Below, in pieces: positions 1 to 5,689 of a DNA stretch of 6,726 bases. Source of the stretch: Candidatus Ectomicrobium neotermitis (GTDB taxonomy: Bacteria; Elusimicrobiota; Endomicrobiia; Endomicrobiales; Endomicrobiaceae); the NCBI GenBank assembly GCA_031283745.1, contig JAITBH010000121.1, positions 1-6,726 on the forward strand, given 5' to 3'. Position 1 is the stretch's first letter. Each line of letters starts with the position of its first letter. A program made the translations under genes and the position numbers. The notes beneath the pieces were generated by a model, which worked only from the letters and a program-made list of their open reading frames with translations, was not told the DNA's origin and ran no database searches.

Positions 1-40
1 GGGTTTCAAACCCTCCCGCCCGCCGATTCCTCTTGGCGGG
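1..40. repeat. Partial palindromic repeat at window edge plus GC hairpin
   Basis: The first 17 bases are the inner and right part of the same palindrome found at 193, 362 and 530, here with C instead of G at the centre and cut by the window edge. It is followed by a separate hairpin with arms CCCGCC (19-24) and GGCGGG (35-40) around a 10-nt loop. The CCCGCC/GGCGGG arms recur at 607-627. The distance to the next palindrome (about 196 nt) differs from the 168-169 nt period further right, so this edge copy is not in phase with the tandem array. Confidence 0.7.
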
Positions 41-192
41 TTAATTATGTGGTTGCCGTTATCGTTGACGACGCACGACAACGCCCACGACAAAAAAACC
101 AACCCCGCACATTTTTCAAATTCCGCACCGCAATCACCCGTTCCATTTCGTGTTGTCCGTCCGCCGTTTCATTATCCCGTAAATGACCACAC

Positions 193-213
193 GGGAGGGT
201 TTGAAACCCTCCC
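193..213. repeat. Perfect palindrome in tandem unit, copy 1
   Basis: Arms GGGAGGGTTT and AAACCCTCCC flank a single central G. It is followed by CCTACATT, so the reverse strand reads AATGTAGG and then the palindrome. The layout resembles short palindromic intergenic repeats that I recall from Clostridia genomes; that resemblance is from memory. Confidence 0.9.
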
Positions 214-361
214 CTACATTGGTCGTTCGCCATCGGTGTTTGCCGGCAACGACCAACGGCAAAAAAACCAAGCACCCGCATTTTTCAAATTCCGCACCGC
301 AATCACCTGTTCCGTTTCGTCTTGTCCGTCCGCCGTTTCATTATCCCGTAAATGACCACAC

Positions 362-382
362 GGGAGGGTTTGAAACCCTCCC
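362..382. repeat. Perfect palindrome in tandem unit, copy 2
   Basis: Identical to the copy at 193-213, with the same flanks (GACCACAC before, CCTACATTGGTCG after). It lies 169 nt downstream of copy 1. Confidence 0.9.
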
Positions 383-529
383 CTACATTGGTCGTTCGCC
401 AACGGTGTTTGCCGACAACGCCCAACGGCAAAAAACCAACCGCCCGCATTTTTCAAATTCCGCCCCGCAACCGCCCGTTCCGTTTCGTGTTGTCCGCCCG
501 CCGTTTCATTATCCCGTAAATGACCACAT

Positions 530-550
530 GGGAGGGTTTGAAACCCTCCC
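530..550. repeat. Perfect palindrome in tandem unit, copy 3
   Basis: Identical 10-nt arms and central G, 168 nt after copy 2. The left flank has T for C (GACCACAT) and the right flank diverges after CCTACATTGATCG, marking the end of the tandem array. Confidence 0.9.
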
Positions 551-606
551 CTACATTGATCGATGTTTTTGCCGTTGTGGTTTGTCGTTTTTGTTGTGGT
601 CGCCTG

Positions 607-671
607 CCCGCCATTCTGTTCGGCGGGGTAGCACAGCCCCCTTTCTAAAGGGGGTGCCGCCGCAGGCGGCG
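607..671. repeat. Cluster of three GC-rich hairpins
   Basis: Three stems lie almost back to back. CCCGCC (607-612) pairs with GGCGGG (622-627). CCCCCTTT (638-645) pairs with AAAGGGGG (648-655). GCCGCC (657-662) pairs with GGCGGC (666-671) around a GCA loop. None is followed by a clear T-run on either strand, so a classical intrinsic terminator is not supported. The cluster lies about 130 nt beyond the MATE stop codon and could still end or stabilise that transcript. It looks like a composite intergenic palindromic repeat. Confidence 0.7.
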
Positions 672-677
672 GGGGTT

Positions 678-770
678 TGTGTTTGCCGTTCGCCGTTGTA
701 GTTGCCGTTGTCGTGGTCGTTCCCTTCCGTTCCCTGTCTTTCCCTTTTGTTCCCTTTCGTTCCCTGGTCT
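678..770. repeat. GCCGTT-rich segment and A-free decamer array
   Basis: Bases 678-720 repeat the motif TTGCCGTT/CGCCGTT. Bases 721-770 are five phased 10-nt units that each begin TCCCT (consensus TCCCTTTYGT). Positions 701-773 contain no A at all, so the minus strand is T-free and cannot hold a stop codon in any frame there. The reverse complement of this decamer array recurs at 6343-6390 inside the 3' end of the aldolase gene. Confidence 0.85.
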
Positions 771-771
771 C

Positions 772-799
772 TCAGGTGGAACGCCCGCCGAAGGCAGGC
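772..799. repeat. GGTGGAACGCC motif with overlapping hairpin
   Basis: TCAGGTGGAACGCC is repeated at 6542-6555, and GGTGGAACGCC again at 6570-6580. The motif runs into a stem of GCCCGCC (783-789) with GGCAGGC (793-799) around a GAA loop, containing one G-T pair. On the minus strand this hairpin starts only 3 nt after the MATE stop codon. No T-run follows, so it would be at best an unusual terminator. Confidence 0.65.
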
Positions 800-820
800 C
801 ACTATCCACTAACCACTAAA
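800..820. repeat. Heptamer array carrying the MATE stop codon
   Basis: Three tandem 7-nt units read CACTATC, CACTAAC and CACTAAA. The minus strand has TAG at 804-802, 811-809 and 818-816, one in each reading frame. The first of these is the stop codon of the MATE gene. The same heptamers form a larger inverted repeat at 6401-6541. Confidence 0.85.
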
Positions 821-2172
821 CTGAACTCCCTAAACTGCCGCCTGATTATCACAAATGAAAGCGCCATCGACAGGGCATCTGATATAGGGAAAGTGTAGAA
901 AACTCCGTCTAAACCCAAAAAGCGAGGCAAAATTAAAAGAATGGGAATAAAAAACAAAAGCTGCCTCGACATACTCAAAATTGTCCCTTGTATCGGTTTT
1001 CCTATAGCTTGGAAAAAGTTCGATGTGATAATCTGAAAACCCAAAAACGGGAACATCAGCGTGCATATACGCAGAGCCTTTTGCGACATAAAAGCCAGCT
1101 CATCAGCCTTGCCGTGAAAGATCAAGATAAATGTATGCGGGAAAATTTGTATCAAGGCAAAACAGAATATGATGACAATTGTCGAGTATATCACCCCCGT
1201 CATATAAGCCTTTTTTACCCTATCTATCGCCCCAGCCCCGTAGTTGTAACCGATTATCGGCTGTATTCCCTGATTTAGCCCTATCAAAGGCATAATAAAA
1301 ATCATCAGCAAACTAAACACTATGCCCATACTTGTTACTGCTATATCCCCTCCATAAATCAGCAGGGATCTATTGAGAAAAGCGTTTACTATACCCATCG
1401 CTATCTGCATAATAAAAGGTGCAAAGCCTAAAGCAGCTATTTGTAGGCAGAGTTTGGGGTCAAGTTTCATAAAACGGAACCGAAATCTCAGTTTTGTCTG
1501 CTTTGAGTTGAAATAGATCATCACCCACACAAAGGATATGAACTGGGAAATAACCGTCGCCCAAGCAGCCCCTTCTATTCCCCAGTCAAAAACAAAGATG
1601 AAAATGGGGTCTAAAACGATATTTATCACAGCACCCAAAATCTGGGTAAACATTGACATCTTGGGGTGGCCGTCTGAACGAATGAAATGGTTTATGCCCG
1701 GTCCGACTGCCCCGAAAATCCCTCCGATGAGGATCACTCGCAAGTATGCCTTTGCATAGCTAAAAATCGCCGGGCTGACCTTTAAGACATCAAGCAGAAA
1801 CTCGTCTATGAAAATCAGGCTGATAATGATCATCACTGCCGGCACGGCAAAAAGGAGAACAAAAGCGTGCCCCATAATCTTTTCTACCTGCCTGCGCCGC
1901 TTTTGACCGAGCCGAATGGAAAATAAAGCGTTTGCCCCGACACCTATCAAGATAGAGGAGGCAATTAAAGCTGTCATAACGGGCATCACAACACTTATGC
2001 CCGCTATCCCCAGCGGGTCTATTCCATAGCTCACATAGATGCGGTCAACGATATTGTAAATGGTGTTGACAAACATTCCGATAATGGCAGGTATGGAAAA
2101 CTTTAAAACTAACTTGCTTATCTTTTCATAGCCCAACTCGTCTGCGGCGTGTTCACTTGCGGCACTGCTCAT
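802..2172 (-). CDS. MATE family multidrug/sodium efflux transporter, MepA-like
   Basis: Inner-membrane antiporter of about 456 residues, the usual MATE length (MepA is about 450), expected to export cationic drugs or metabolites in exchange for Na+ or H+. The protein is a chain of about 12 hydrophobic helices. Motifs typical of the MepA branch are NIVDRIYVS near residues 40-48, FIRSDGHPKMSM near 163-174, LDPIFIF near 187-193, QGIQPIIGYNYGAG near 301-314 and FQAIGKP near 387-393. I place the start at ATG 2172 because GAGGGG lies 7 nt upstream. An in-frame TTG at 2187 would add five residues but overlaps that SD. The substrate cannot be told from sequence. The last six or seven residues (ending SLVVSG) and the stop codon are encoded by the heptamer repeat at 800-820, so the native C-terminus may have been altered. 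It is transcribed away from the pyruvate kinase operon. Confidence 0.93.
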   Translation of the reverse strand: MSSAASEHAADELGYEKISKLVLKFSIPAIIGMFVNTIYNIVDRIYVSYGIDPLGIAGISVVMPVMTALIASSILIGVGANALFSIRLGQKRRRQVEKIMGHAFVLLFAVPAVMIIISLIFIDEFLLDVLKVSPAIFSYAKAYLRVILIGGIFGAVGPGINHFIRSDGHPKMSMFTQILGAVINIVLDPIFIFVFDWGIEGAAWATVISQFISFVWVMIYFNSKQTKLRFRFRFMKLDPKLCLQIAALGFAPFIMQIAMGIVNAFLNRSLLIYGGDIAVTSMGIVFSLLMIFIMPLIGLNQGIQPIIGYNYGAGAIDRVKKAYMTGVIYSTIVIIFCFALIQIFPHTFILIFHGKADELAFMSQKALRICTLMFPFLGFQIITSNFFQAIGKPIQGTILSMSRQLLFFIPILLILPRFLGLDGVFYTFPISDALSMALSFVIIRRQFREFSLVVSG

Positions 2173-2179
2173 TTCGGCA

Positions 2180-2185
2180 CCCCTC
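2180..2185 (-). promoter_or_regulatory. Ribosome binding site deciding the MATE start
   Basis: GAGGGG on the minus strand lies 7 nt before ATG 2172. It covers the first base of the alternative TTG start at 2187, which therefore cannot use it. This favours the shorter protein. Confidence 0.7.
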
Positions 2186-2191
2186 AATCAT

Positions 2192-2222
2192 AAAAATACC
2201 CAATAAGCCCCTGCCTATTGGG
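2192..2222 (-). terminator. Terminator-like hairpin in the MATE leader (possible attenuator)
   Basis: On the minus strand, CCCAATAGGC pairs with GCTTATTGGG (10 pairs, one G-T) around an AGGG loop at 2222-2199, and TATTTTTA follows directly. The stem plus T-run lies between the likely promoter (2255-2247) and the start codon (2172), about 20 nt before the ribosome binding site. The position fits a transcription attenuator controlling the efflux gene. I could not find a clear antiterminator pairing. On the plus strand the hairpin has no T-run, so it would not terminate in that direction. Confidence 0.5.
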
Positions 2223-2246
2223 AGTTAAGACAACTTGCTTTTGGTA

Positions 2247-2255
2247 ATTATAGCA
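2247..2255 (-). promoter_or_regulatory. Extended -10 promoter for the MATE gene
   Basis: The minus strand reads TGC then TATAAT, a consensus -10 with the TG extension. No good -35 lies 16-18 nt upstream (the stretch is A-rich, AATAAA), which is tolerated for extended -10 promoters. Transcription would start near 2240, giving a leader of roughly 68 nt that contains the hairpin at 2222-2199. Confidence 0.55.
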
Positions 2256-2327
2256 GACTCTCACCCTTTTTTATTAGCACCTAAAAAACGCTGAAAAATC
2301 AATAACTTTTGGGGTAAAAATGGTCTT

Positions 2328-2356
2328 TTGACTTTAGGGGGAGCCTTTATTATAAT
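2328..2356 (+). promoter_or_regulatory. Sigma-A type promoter of the five-gene operon
   Basis: TTGACT (2328-2333) and TATAAT (2351-2356) are separated by exactly 17 nt, a near-perfect housekeeping promoter. The predicted start is near 2363, leaving a short leader of about 26 nt before the pyruvate kinase ATG. There is no room for a riboswitch. It is divergent from the MATE promoter, with the two -10 boxes about 100 nt apart. Confidence 0.85.
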
Positions 2357-2374
2357 CGAAACACTTTAACGAAT

Positions 2375-2380
2375 GAGGAG
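2375..2380 (+). promoter_or_regulatory. Strong ribosome binding site for the pyruvate kinase
   Basis: GAGGAG lies 8 nt before the ATG at 2389. This fixes the start and gives a normal pyruvate kinase N-terminus. Confidence 0.85.
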
Positions 2381-2388
2381 ACACGATT

Positions 2389-3411
2389 ATGTCAACAGGA
2401 ATTATTTGCACATTAGGTCCCGCAAGCCACACAGTTGCGATACTTAAAAAGATGGCGGCGGCAGGTATGACAGTAGTAAGGTTAAACTTTTCACACGGGA
2501 CTTATGAGGACTATGAGATATTGTTTAAGCTTCTAAAGACACTTAACAAAGACAGAAAAGTCAAAATTAAAATTCTTGCAGACCTTGAAGGGCATAGGAT
2601 AAGGATAGGGAAGTTTCCAAAGGGGCAGGTTGTGCTAAAAAAGGGTCAAAAGCTCATCATCACCAACCAAAAGAACATCACAAGTTCCAATAAACAGGTT
2701 TATATCGACTATAACAGCGCTTTGACCGACATCAAAAAAGGTATGGAAGTGTTTATTGACGACGGCAACCTAAAACTCGATGTCCTCTCTTCAAAGGAAA
2801 GCGAACTGATAACTGAGGTAAAGATGGACTATATATTGAAATCCCACAAAGGGGTAAACATCCCTCAAGCCAAGCTCCAGTTCCCGCCGATGGAAGAAAA
2901 AGACAAGAACGATATGATTTTTGCTTTGGATCACGGTGTAGATTTCATAGCCAACTCTTTTGTTAGAAATGCGGCGGATATGGCTCCTCTTCATGAGATT
3001 CTTCATGATAGAAAGGATAAAAAGTGCAAACTCATCGCTAAAATTGAGGATAGAACGGGCATCGACAATCTTGAAAACATACTTGAGGCAGTAGACGGGA
3101 TAATGGTTGCAAGAGGGGATATGGGTATTTCGATAGACCTGTGGAAAGTTCCTGTTGTTCAAAAATATATCATCAAAAAGTGCATATCGCGTAAGAAATT
3201 TGCAATCACAGCAACACAGATGCTTGAGAGCATGGTAGAAAACATCATTCCCACAAGGGCGGAGGTCAGCGATGTGGCAAATGCCATAATTGATGGAAGC
3301 GACTATGTGATGCTTTCAGCAGAAACAGCGGTCGGTGCCCACCCCGTAGAAGTGGTTGCCATGATGAACAATATAATTGAGTTCACAAAGAAGAGCAGTT
3401 ATAGGCTTTAG
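2389..3411 (+). CDS. Short pyruvate kinase (A and B domains only)
   Basis: Cytoplasmic glycolytic enzyme converting phosphoenolpyruvate and ADP to pyruvate and ATP. The barrel domain starts with IICTLGPAS (5-13) and RLNFSHG (31-37). The B domain lies at roughly 70-155. The barrel resumes with EKDKNDMIFALDHGVDFIANSFVR (170-193), KLIAKIED (214-221), VARGDMG (240-246), TATQMLESM (274-282) and PTRAEVSDVANA (288-299). By homology R31, N33, S35, D65, K218, E220, D244 and T276 keep the substrate, metal and catalytic positions. At 340 residues it ends where the barrel ends, whereas usual enzymes have about 470. The C-terminal domain that carries allosteric sites in many family members is absent, and the next gene begins 12 nt later, so no remnant exists. 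The usual DTKGPEIRTG is DLEGHRIRIG (65-74), a change at the K+ dependence site. It is the first gene of the operon. I judge it probably active, but a pyruvate kinase-like paralogue is possible. Confidence 0.85.
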   Translation: MSTGIICTLGPASHTVAILKKMAAAGMTVVRLNFSHGTYEDYEILFKLLKTLNKDRKVKIKILADLEGHRIRIGKFPKGQVVLKKGQKLIITNQKNITSSNKQVYIDYNSALTDIKKGMEVFIDDGNLKLDVLSSKESELITEVKMDYILKSHKGVNIPQAKLQFPPMEEKDKNDMIFALDHGVDFIANSFVRNAADMAPLHEILHDRKDKKCKLIAKIEDRTGIDNLENILEAVDGIMVARGDMGISIDLWKVPVVQKYIIKKCISRKKFAITATQMLESMVENIIPTRAEVSDVANAIIDGSDYVMLSAETAVGAHPVEVVAMMNNIIEFTKKSSYRL

Positions 3412-3423
3412 TCGAGCCTCTTT

Positions 3424-4008
3424 ATGAAAGCTAAATATAAAATGCCCGCAGTTTTAGCGATTTCTTTTATTCTCGTTTTCGCTCAAGCTGCGGGCTATTA
3501 TTTTTCAAAAAGCCTGTTTTTGCTCAGTTTGAGTTTATTTTCCTTCTCTTTTGCTTTCCATATACTCGTCAAATTTGCCAATACACTCGTTTTTGACCTA
3601 TCCCCAAAAGATGCCCAAGAATTAACACTCGGGCAGTTAAAACCCCTCCTTATCAACTCAACCGTAATAATAATCGTCGCCGCTCTCATCATTTTGCGGG
3701 CTTTGCCTGCTATAAATAACCCCATGCCTGTCAATTTCGAATTGGGTGGGAAGTTTTTGGCTGCCTCAAGCCTGCTTTTAGCGATCATTTCCGTTATGTT
3801 GATAAGCGTAGTCAAAAGCAATCCCGAGACAAAACCCCTTCTATTAAGGAGCCTTTTTGTTTGCTTTATTGCTGCCTTAGGCACACTAAACATTATGTTT
3901 TTTCATATCAATTTGTATGAAACGGATACTTTCACGGCTTTGGCTGCGGCGGTCATCATCATTTTTGAAGCGGGTTTTTTACTAATCGGCAAACTGAAGG
4001 AGAAATAA
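3424..4008 (+). CDS. Six-helix membrane protein, possibly a degenerate CDF-type transporter
   Basis: Integral membrane protein of 194 residues with six predicted helices near 8-27, 31-52, 74-97, 107-130, 140-160 and 168-190. Spacing and scattered identities resemble the membrane domain of cation diffusion facilitators, for example LTLGQLKPLLINSTVIII (67-84) against the usual TFGxxRAEILxALINAxxLL, and RALPAINNPMPV (92-103) against EAIxRLLNPxPV. The metal ligands of that family are absent: helix 2 reads SLSLFSFSFAFH where Asp-His-Asp residues belong, and helix 5 reads LFVCFIAALG in place of His and Asp. The cytoplasmic C-terminal domain is also missing. Metal transport is therefore unlikely, and the CDF link is my own alignment by eye. 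No good SD precedes ATG 3424, so translation may depend on the upstream pyruvate kinase; M7 (3442) is an alternative start. The stop overlaps the next start by one base. Confidence 0.75.
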   Translation: MKAKYKMPAVLAISFILVFAQAAGYYFSKSLFLLSLSLFSFSFAFHILVKFANTLVFDLSPKDAQELTLGQLKPLLINSTVIIIVAALIILRALPAINNPMPVNFELGGKFLAASSLLLAIISVMLISVVKSNPETKPLLLRSLFVCFIAALGTLNIMFFHINLYETDTFTALAAAVIIIFEAGFLLIGKLKEK

Positions 4009-4889
4009 TGGACTTTGAGACACTTAAACTTTCAGATAAAGACCTTTTTGAAAGCTATATTGATAACGGGCTAAGCTTTGAAAACAATTTTGCCACGATG
4101 TTTGTTTGGAATGCTGTTGAGGGGCTTGAGTATAAATGGGCTGTTTATGAAAACGCATTGATAGTCAAAGTGATGGTTGGGGGGAAAGAAATTTTTGATA
4201 TTCCCCGCACAAAAGACGAAAACTTAGACAAATATGTGGAGGCGGTGCTTGCTTATTGCAATCAAAACGGCATACCTTTTGAGATGAAAATGCTCGAAAG
4301 CAAGATTGAGGGCTTGTCAGCTGAGACAAAAGCCAAGTTTGATTTTAAGCCCATACCCAATCAATGGGATTATATTTACACAGCCTCCGATTTAATCGAG
4401 TTAAAAGGCTCCAAATTTCAAAAAAAGAGAAACTTGTTGTCCCAGTTTGTCCGCAAATATCAGCACACCTTTGTTGATTATGACCGCCAAAAGCATTATC
4501 AGCAGATATTTGATTTTCAAGAAAAGTGGAGGCAGAACGTCAAAAATGACGATGACAACTGGGAGATCGAGGCATTAAAATGCGCCTTAGACAATTTGGA
4601 GGCGCTGAATTTGTTTTGCGATGTCATTGAAATTGATGGAAAGCTATCAGCTTTTAGCGTTTCAAGTAGGCCAAGCCCCCGCAGCGGGGAGGTGCTTTTT
4701 GAAAAAGGGGATGTGCAATATAAAGGTATCTATGCCGCCATCGTCAACTTTACCGCTAAAAAGCACTTTGCAGACGCAGAGTTTATAAACAGGCAAGAGG
4801 ATATGGGTTTGCCAAATATCCGCAGGGCAAAGCTGGCATTTAACCCGACAATGCAGATAAAAAAATTTATGCTGGAGTTAAAAAAATGA
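4008..4889 (+). CDS. DUF2156 / phosphatidylglycerol lysyltransferase C-terminal domain protein
   Basis: Soluble protein of 293 residues, the usual length for stand-alone DUF2156 proteins of Bacillota. The family shares the double GNAT-like fold of the catalytic part of MprF, which moves an aminoacyl group from tRNA to phosphatidylglycerol; stand-alone members are poorly characterised. Recognisable landmarks are FENNFATMFVW (24-34), NQWDYIYTASDLIELKG (118-134) with KKRN (139-142), and, near the C-terminus, NRQEDMGLPNIRRAKLAFNP. No membrane segments are present, so unlike MprF it has no flippase part. Start ATG 4008 overlaps the TAA of the preceding gene and has AAGGAG 5 nt upstream. It is followed, with a 4-nt overlap, by another GNAT-fold protein, which suggests coupled translation and possibly a joint modification role. 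The substrate is unknown. Confidence 0.85.
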   Translation: MDFETLKLSDKDLFESYIDNGLSFENNFATMFVWNAVEGLEYKWAVYENALIVKVMVGGKEIFDIPRTKDENLDKYVEAVLAYCNQNGIPFEMKMLESKIEGLSAETKAKFDFKPIPNQWDYIYTASDLIELKGSKFQKKRNLLSQFVRKYQHTFVDYDRQKHYQQIFDFQEKWRQNVKNDDDNWEIEALKCALDNLEALNLFCDVIEIDGKLSAFSVSSRPSPRSGEVLFEKGDVQYKGIYAAIVNFTAKKHFADAEFINRQEDMGLPNIRRAKLAFNPTMQIKKFMLELKK

Positions 4890-5680
4890 AAATAACTGAG
4901 CTAAGCGACAGCCGCAAAAAGGAAATTTATCAGCTATATGCTGAAAGTTTTAACGATGCCCAACCTTGGACGAACTTTTTCTTTGAAATTCTGGTCTACA
5001 AAATGCGGGCTTTTGGGGTTTTAGACGGCAAGAAACTCATTTCTATGCTTTATGCCACCCCCAAAAAGCTGATTTTCGGGGGGCGGGAGGTTTACTCGCA
5101 ACTATTATTGTCGGTATGCACGGCAAAAGAATACAGAAGGCAGGGGCATATGAACAGACTTTTGGAATATGTGCAGAGGGTTTTTAAGCAAGAGCGGTAT
5201 GAACTTTTGTTTTTGTGTCCCATCAACTATGACTACTACAAAAAGAGCGGCTTTTGCCCTATGGTTTATCAAGAAAACATAACTATTGAATATGACGGCA
5301 TAGGCAAACATACCGTCAGGAAAGCTCAAACTAATGATGCCGCCCTGCTTCTATCCATTTATGAGCAATACACCGCCGCAAAAAATGCTTATGCCCTAAG
5401 GGACTTGGACTATTTTGATGTTTTGCTGGCAAATACAAATACCCTCATCATCTACAATGAGGACGAAGCGGCGGGGTATATCTCCTATGATGGGTATTAT
5501 TTTGAGGTTTGCGCCGATCAAGAGCTTTTGTCATCTGTGGAAGCTTTAGATGGGAGGAGTGTGGATATTTCCGCCGCGTCGGGTCAAATTATACAGGCTG
5601 CCTACATTCTCAACCCCTCAACTTTCGACAAAAGGGATTTGGAAAATCCGCTAAATGTTAATTTTGATAGGTATTATTGA
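4886..5680 (+). CDS. Eis-like GNAT N-acetyltransferase
   Basis: Cytoplasmic acyl-CoA-dependent N-acyltransferase of 264 residues. The first GNAT domain (about 1-135) contains LLLSVCTAKEYRRQGHMNRLL (73-93), where RRQGHM is the pyrophosphate-binding turn for acetyl-CoA, and the family end motif YYKKSGF (117-123). A second, weaker GNAT-like half covers about 140-264 (HTVRKAQTNDAALLLSIYEQY and following). This two-domain order is that of Eis-type proteins, which acetylate aminoglycosides or lysines in mycobacteria. Eis itself has about 400 residues and a third, sterol-carrier-like domain that is missing here. The substrate cannot be inferred, and resistance should not be assumed. ATG 4886 overlaps the preceding TGA (ATGA), and GGAG lies 8 nt upstream, so translation is probably coupled to the DUF2156 gene. 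Confidence 0.85.
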   Translation: MKITELSDSRKKEIYQLYAESFNDAQPWTNFFFEILVYKMRAFGVLDGKKLISMLYATPKKLIFGGREVYSQLLLSVCTAKEYRRQGHMNRLLEYVQRVFKQERYELLFLCPINYDYYKKSGFCPMVYQENITIEYDGIGKHTVRKAQTNDAALLLSIYEQYTAAKNAYALRDLDYFDVLLANTNTLIIYNEDEAAGYISYDGYYFEVCADQELLSSVEALDGRSVDISAASGQIIQAAYILNPSTFDKRDLENPLNVNFDRYY

Positions 5681-5689
5681 GGGGGAAAA

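Larger units (their letters stand above)
79..562. repeat. Tandem array of 168-169 bp units, about 2.9 copies
   Basis: The same long block returns with a period of 169 then 168 nt. For example, the TTTTTCAAATTCCGC segment begins at 112, 281 and 449, and the palindrome lies at 193, 362 and 530. Copies differ by scattered substitutions and a single base of indel, and the last copy breaks down after about 562. The sequence is richer in C than the neighbouring genes. It contains no convincing gene: long open frames exist on both strands, but they simply translate the repeat, have no SD and match no family I know. It may be an intergenic repeat or a decayed non-autonomous element; no transposase is visible. 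Confidence 0.9.

Noticed and set aside
638..655. Intrinsic terminator CCCCCTTT/AAAGGGGG
   Set aside because: The stem is perfect but has almost no loop and no T-run after it on either strand, so it is kept as a palindromic repeat.
47..701. Open reading frames of 102 and 172 codons, plus minus-strand frames, across the left repeats
   Set aside because: They translate the 168-169 bp repeat; the 168-nt step keeps the frame open. They repeat themselves, lack an SD and show no known domain. Similar spurious proteins arise wherever such repeats occur.
988..1278. Plus-strand 96-codon frame inside the MATE gene
   Set aside because: Shadow of the minus-strand gene; no SD and no recognisable domain.
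2791..3162. Minus-strand 123-codon frame inside the pyruvate kinase gene
   Set aside because: Antisense shadow of a well-conserved coding region.
3403..3419. Hairpin AGGCT/AGCCT with CTTT after it, between the pyruvate kinase and membrane protein genes
   Set aside because: The 5-bp stem and very short T-run overlap the stop region. This is too weak to call a terminator, and the gene spacing argues for one operon.
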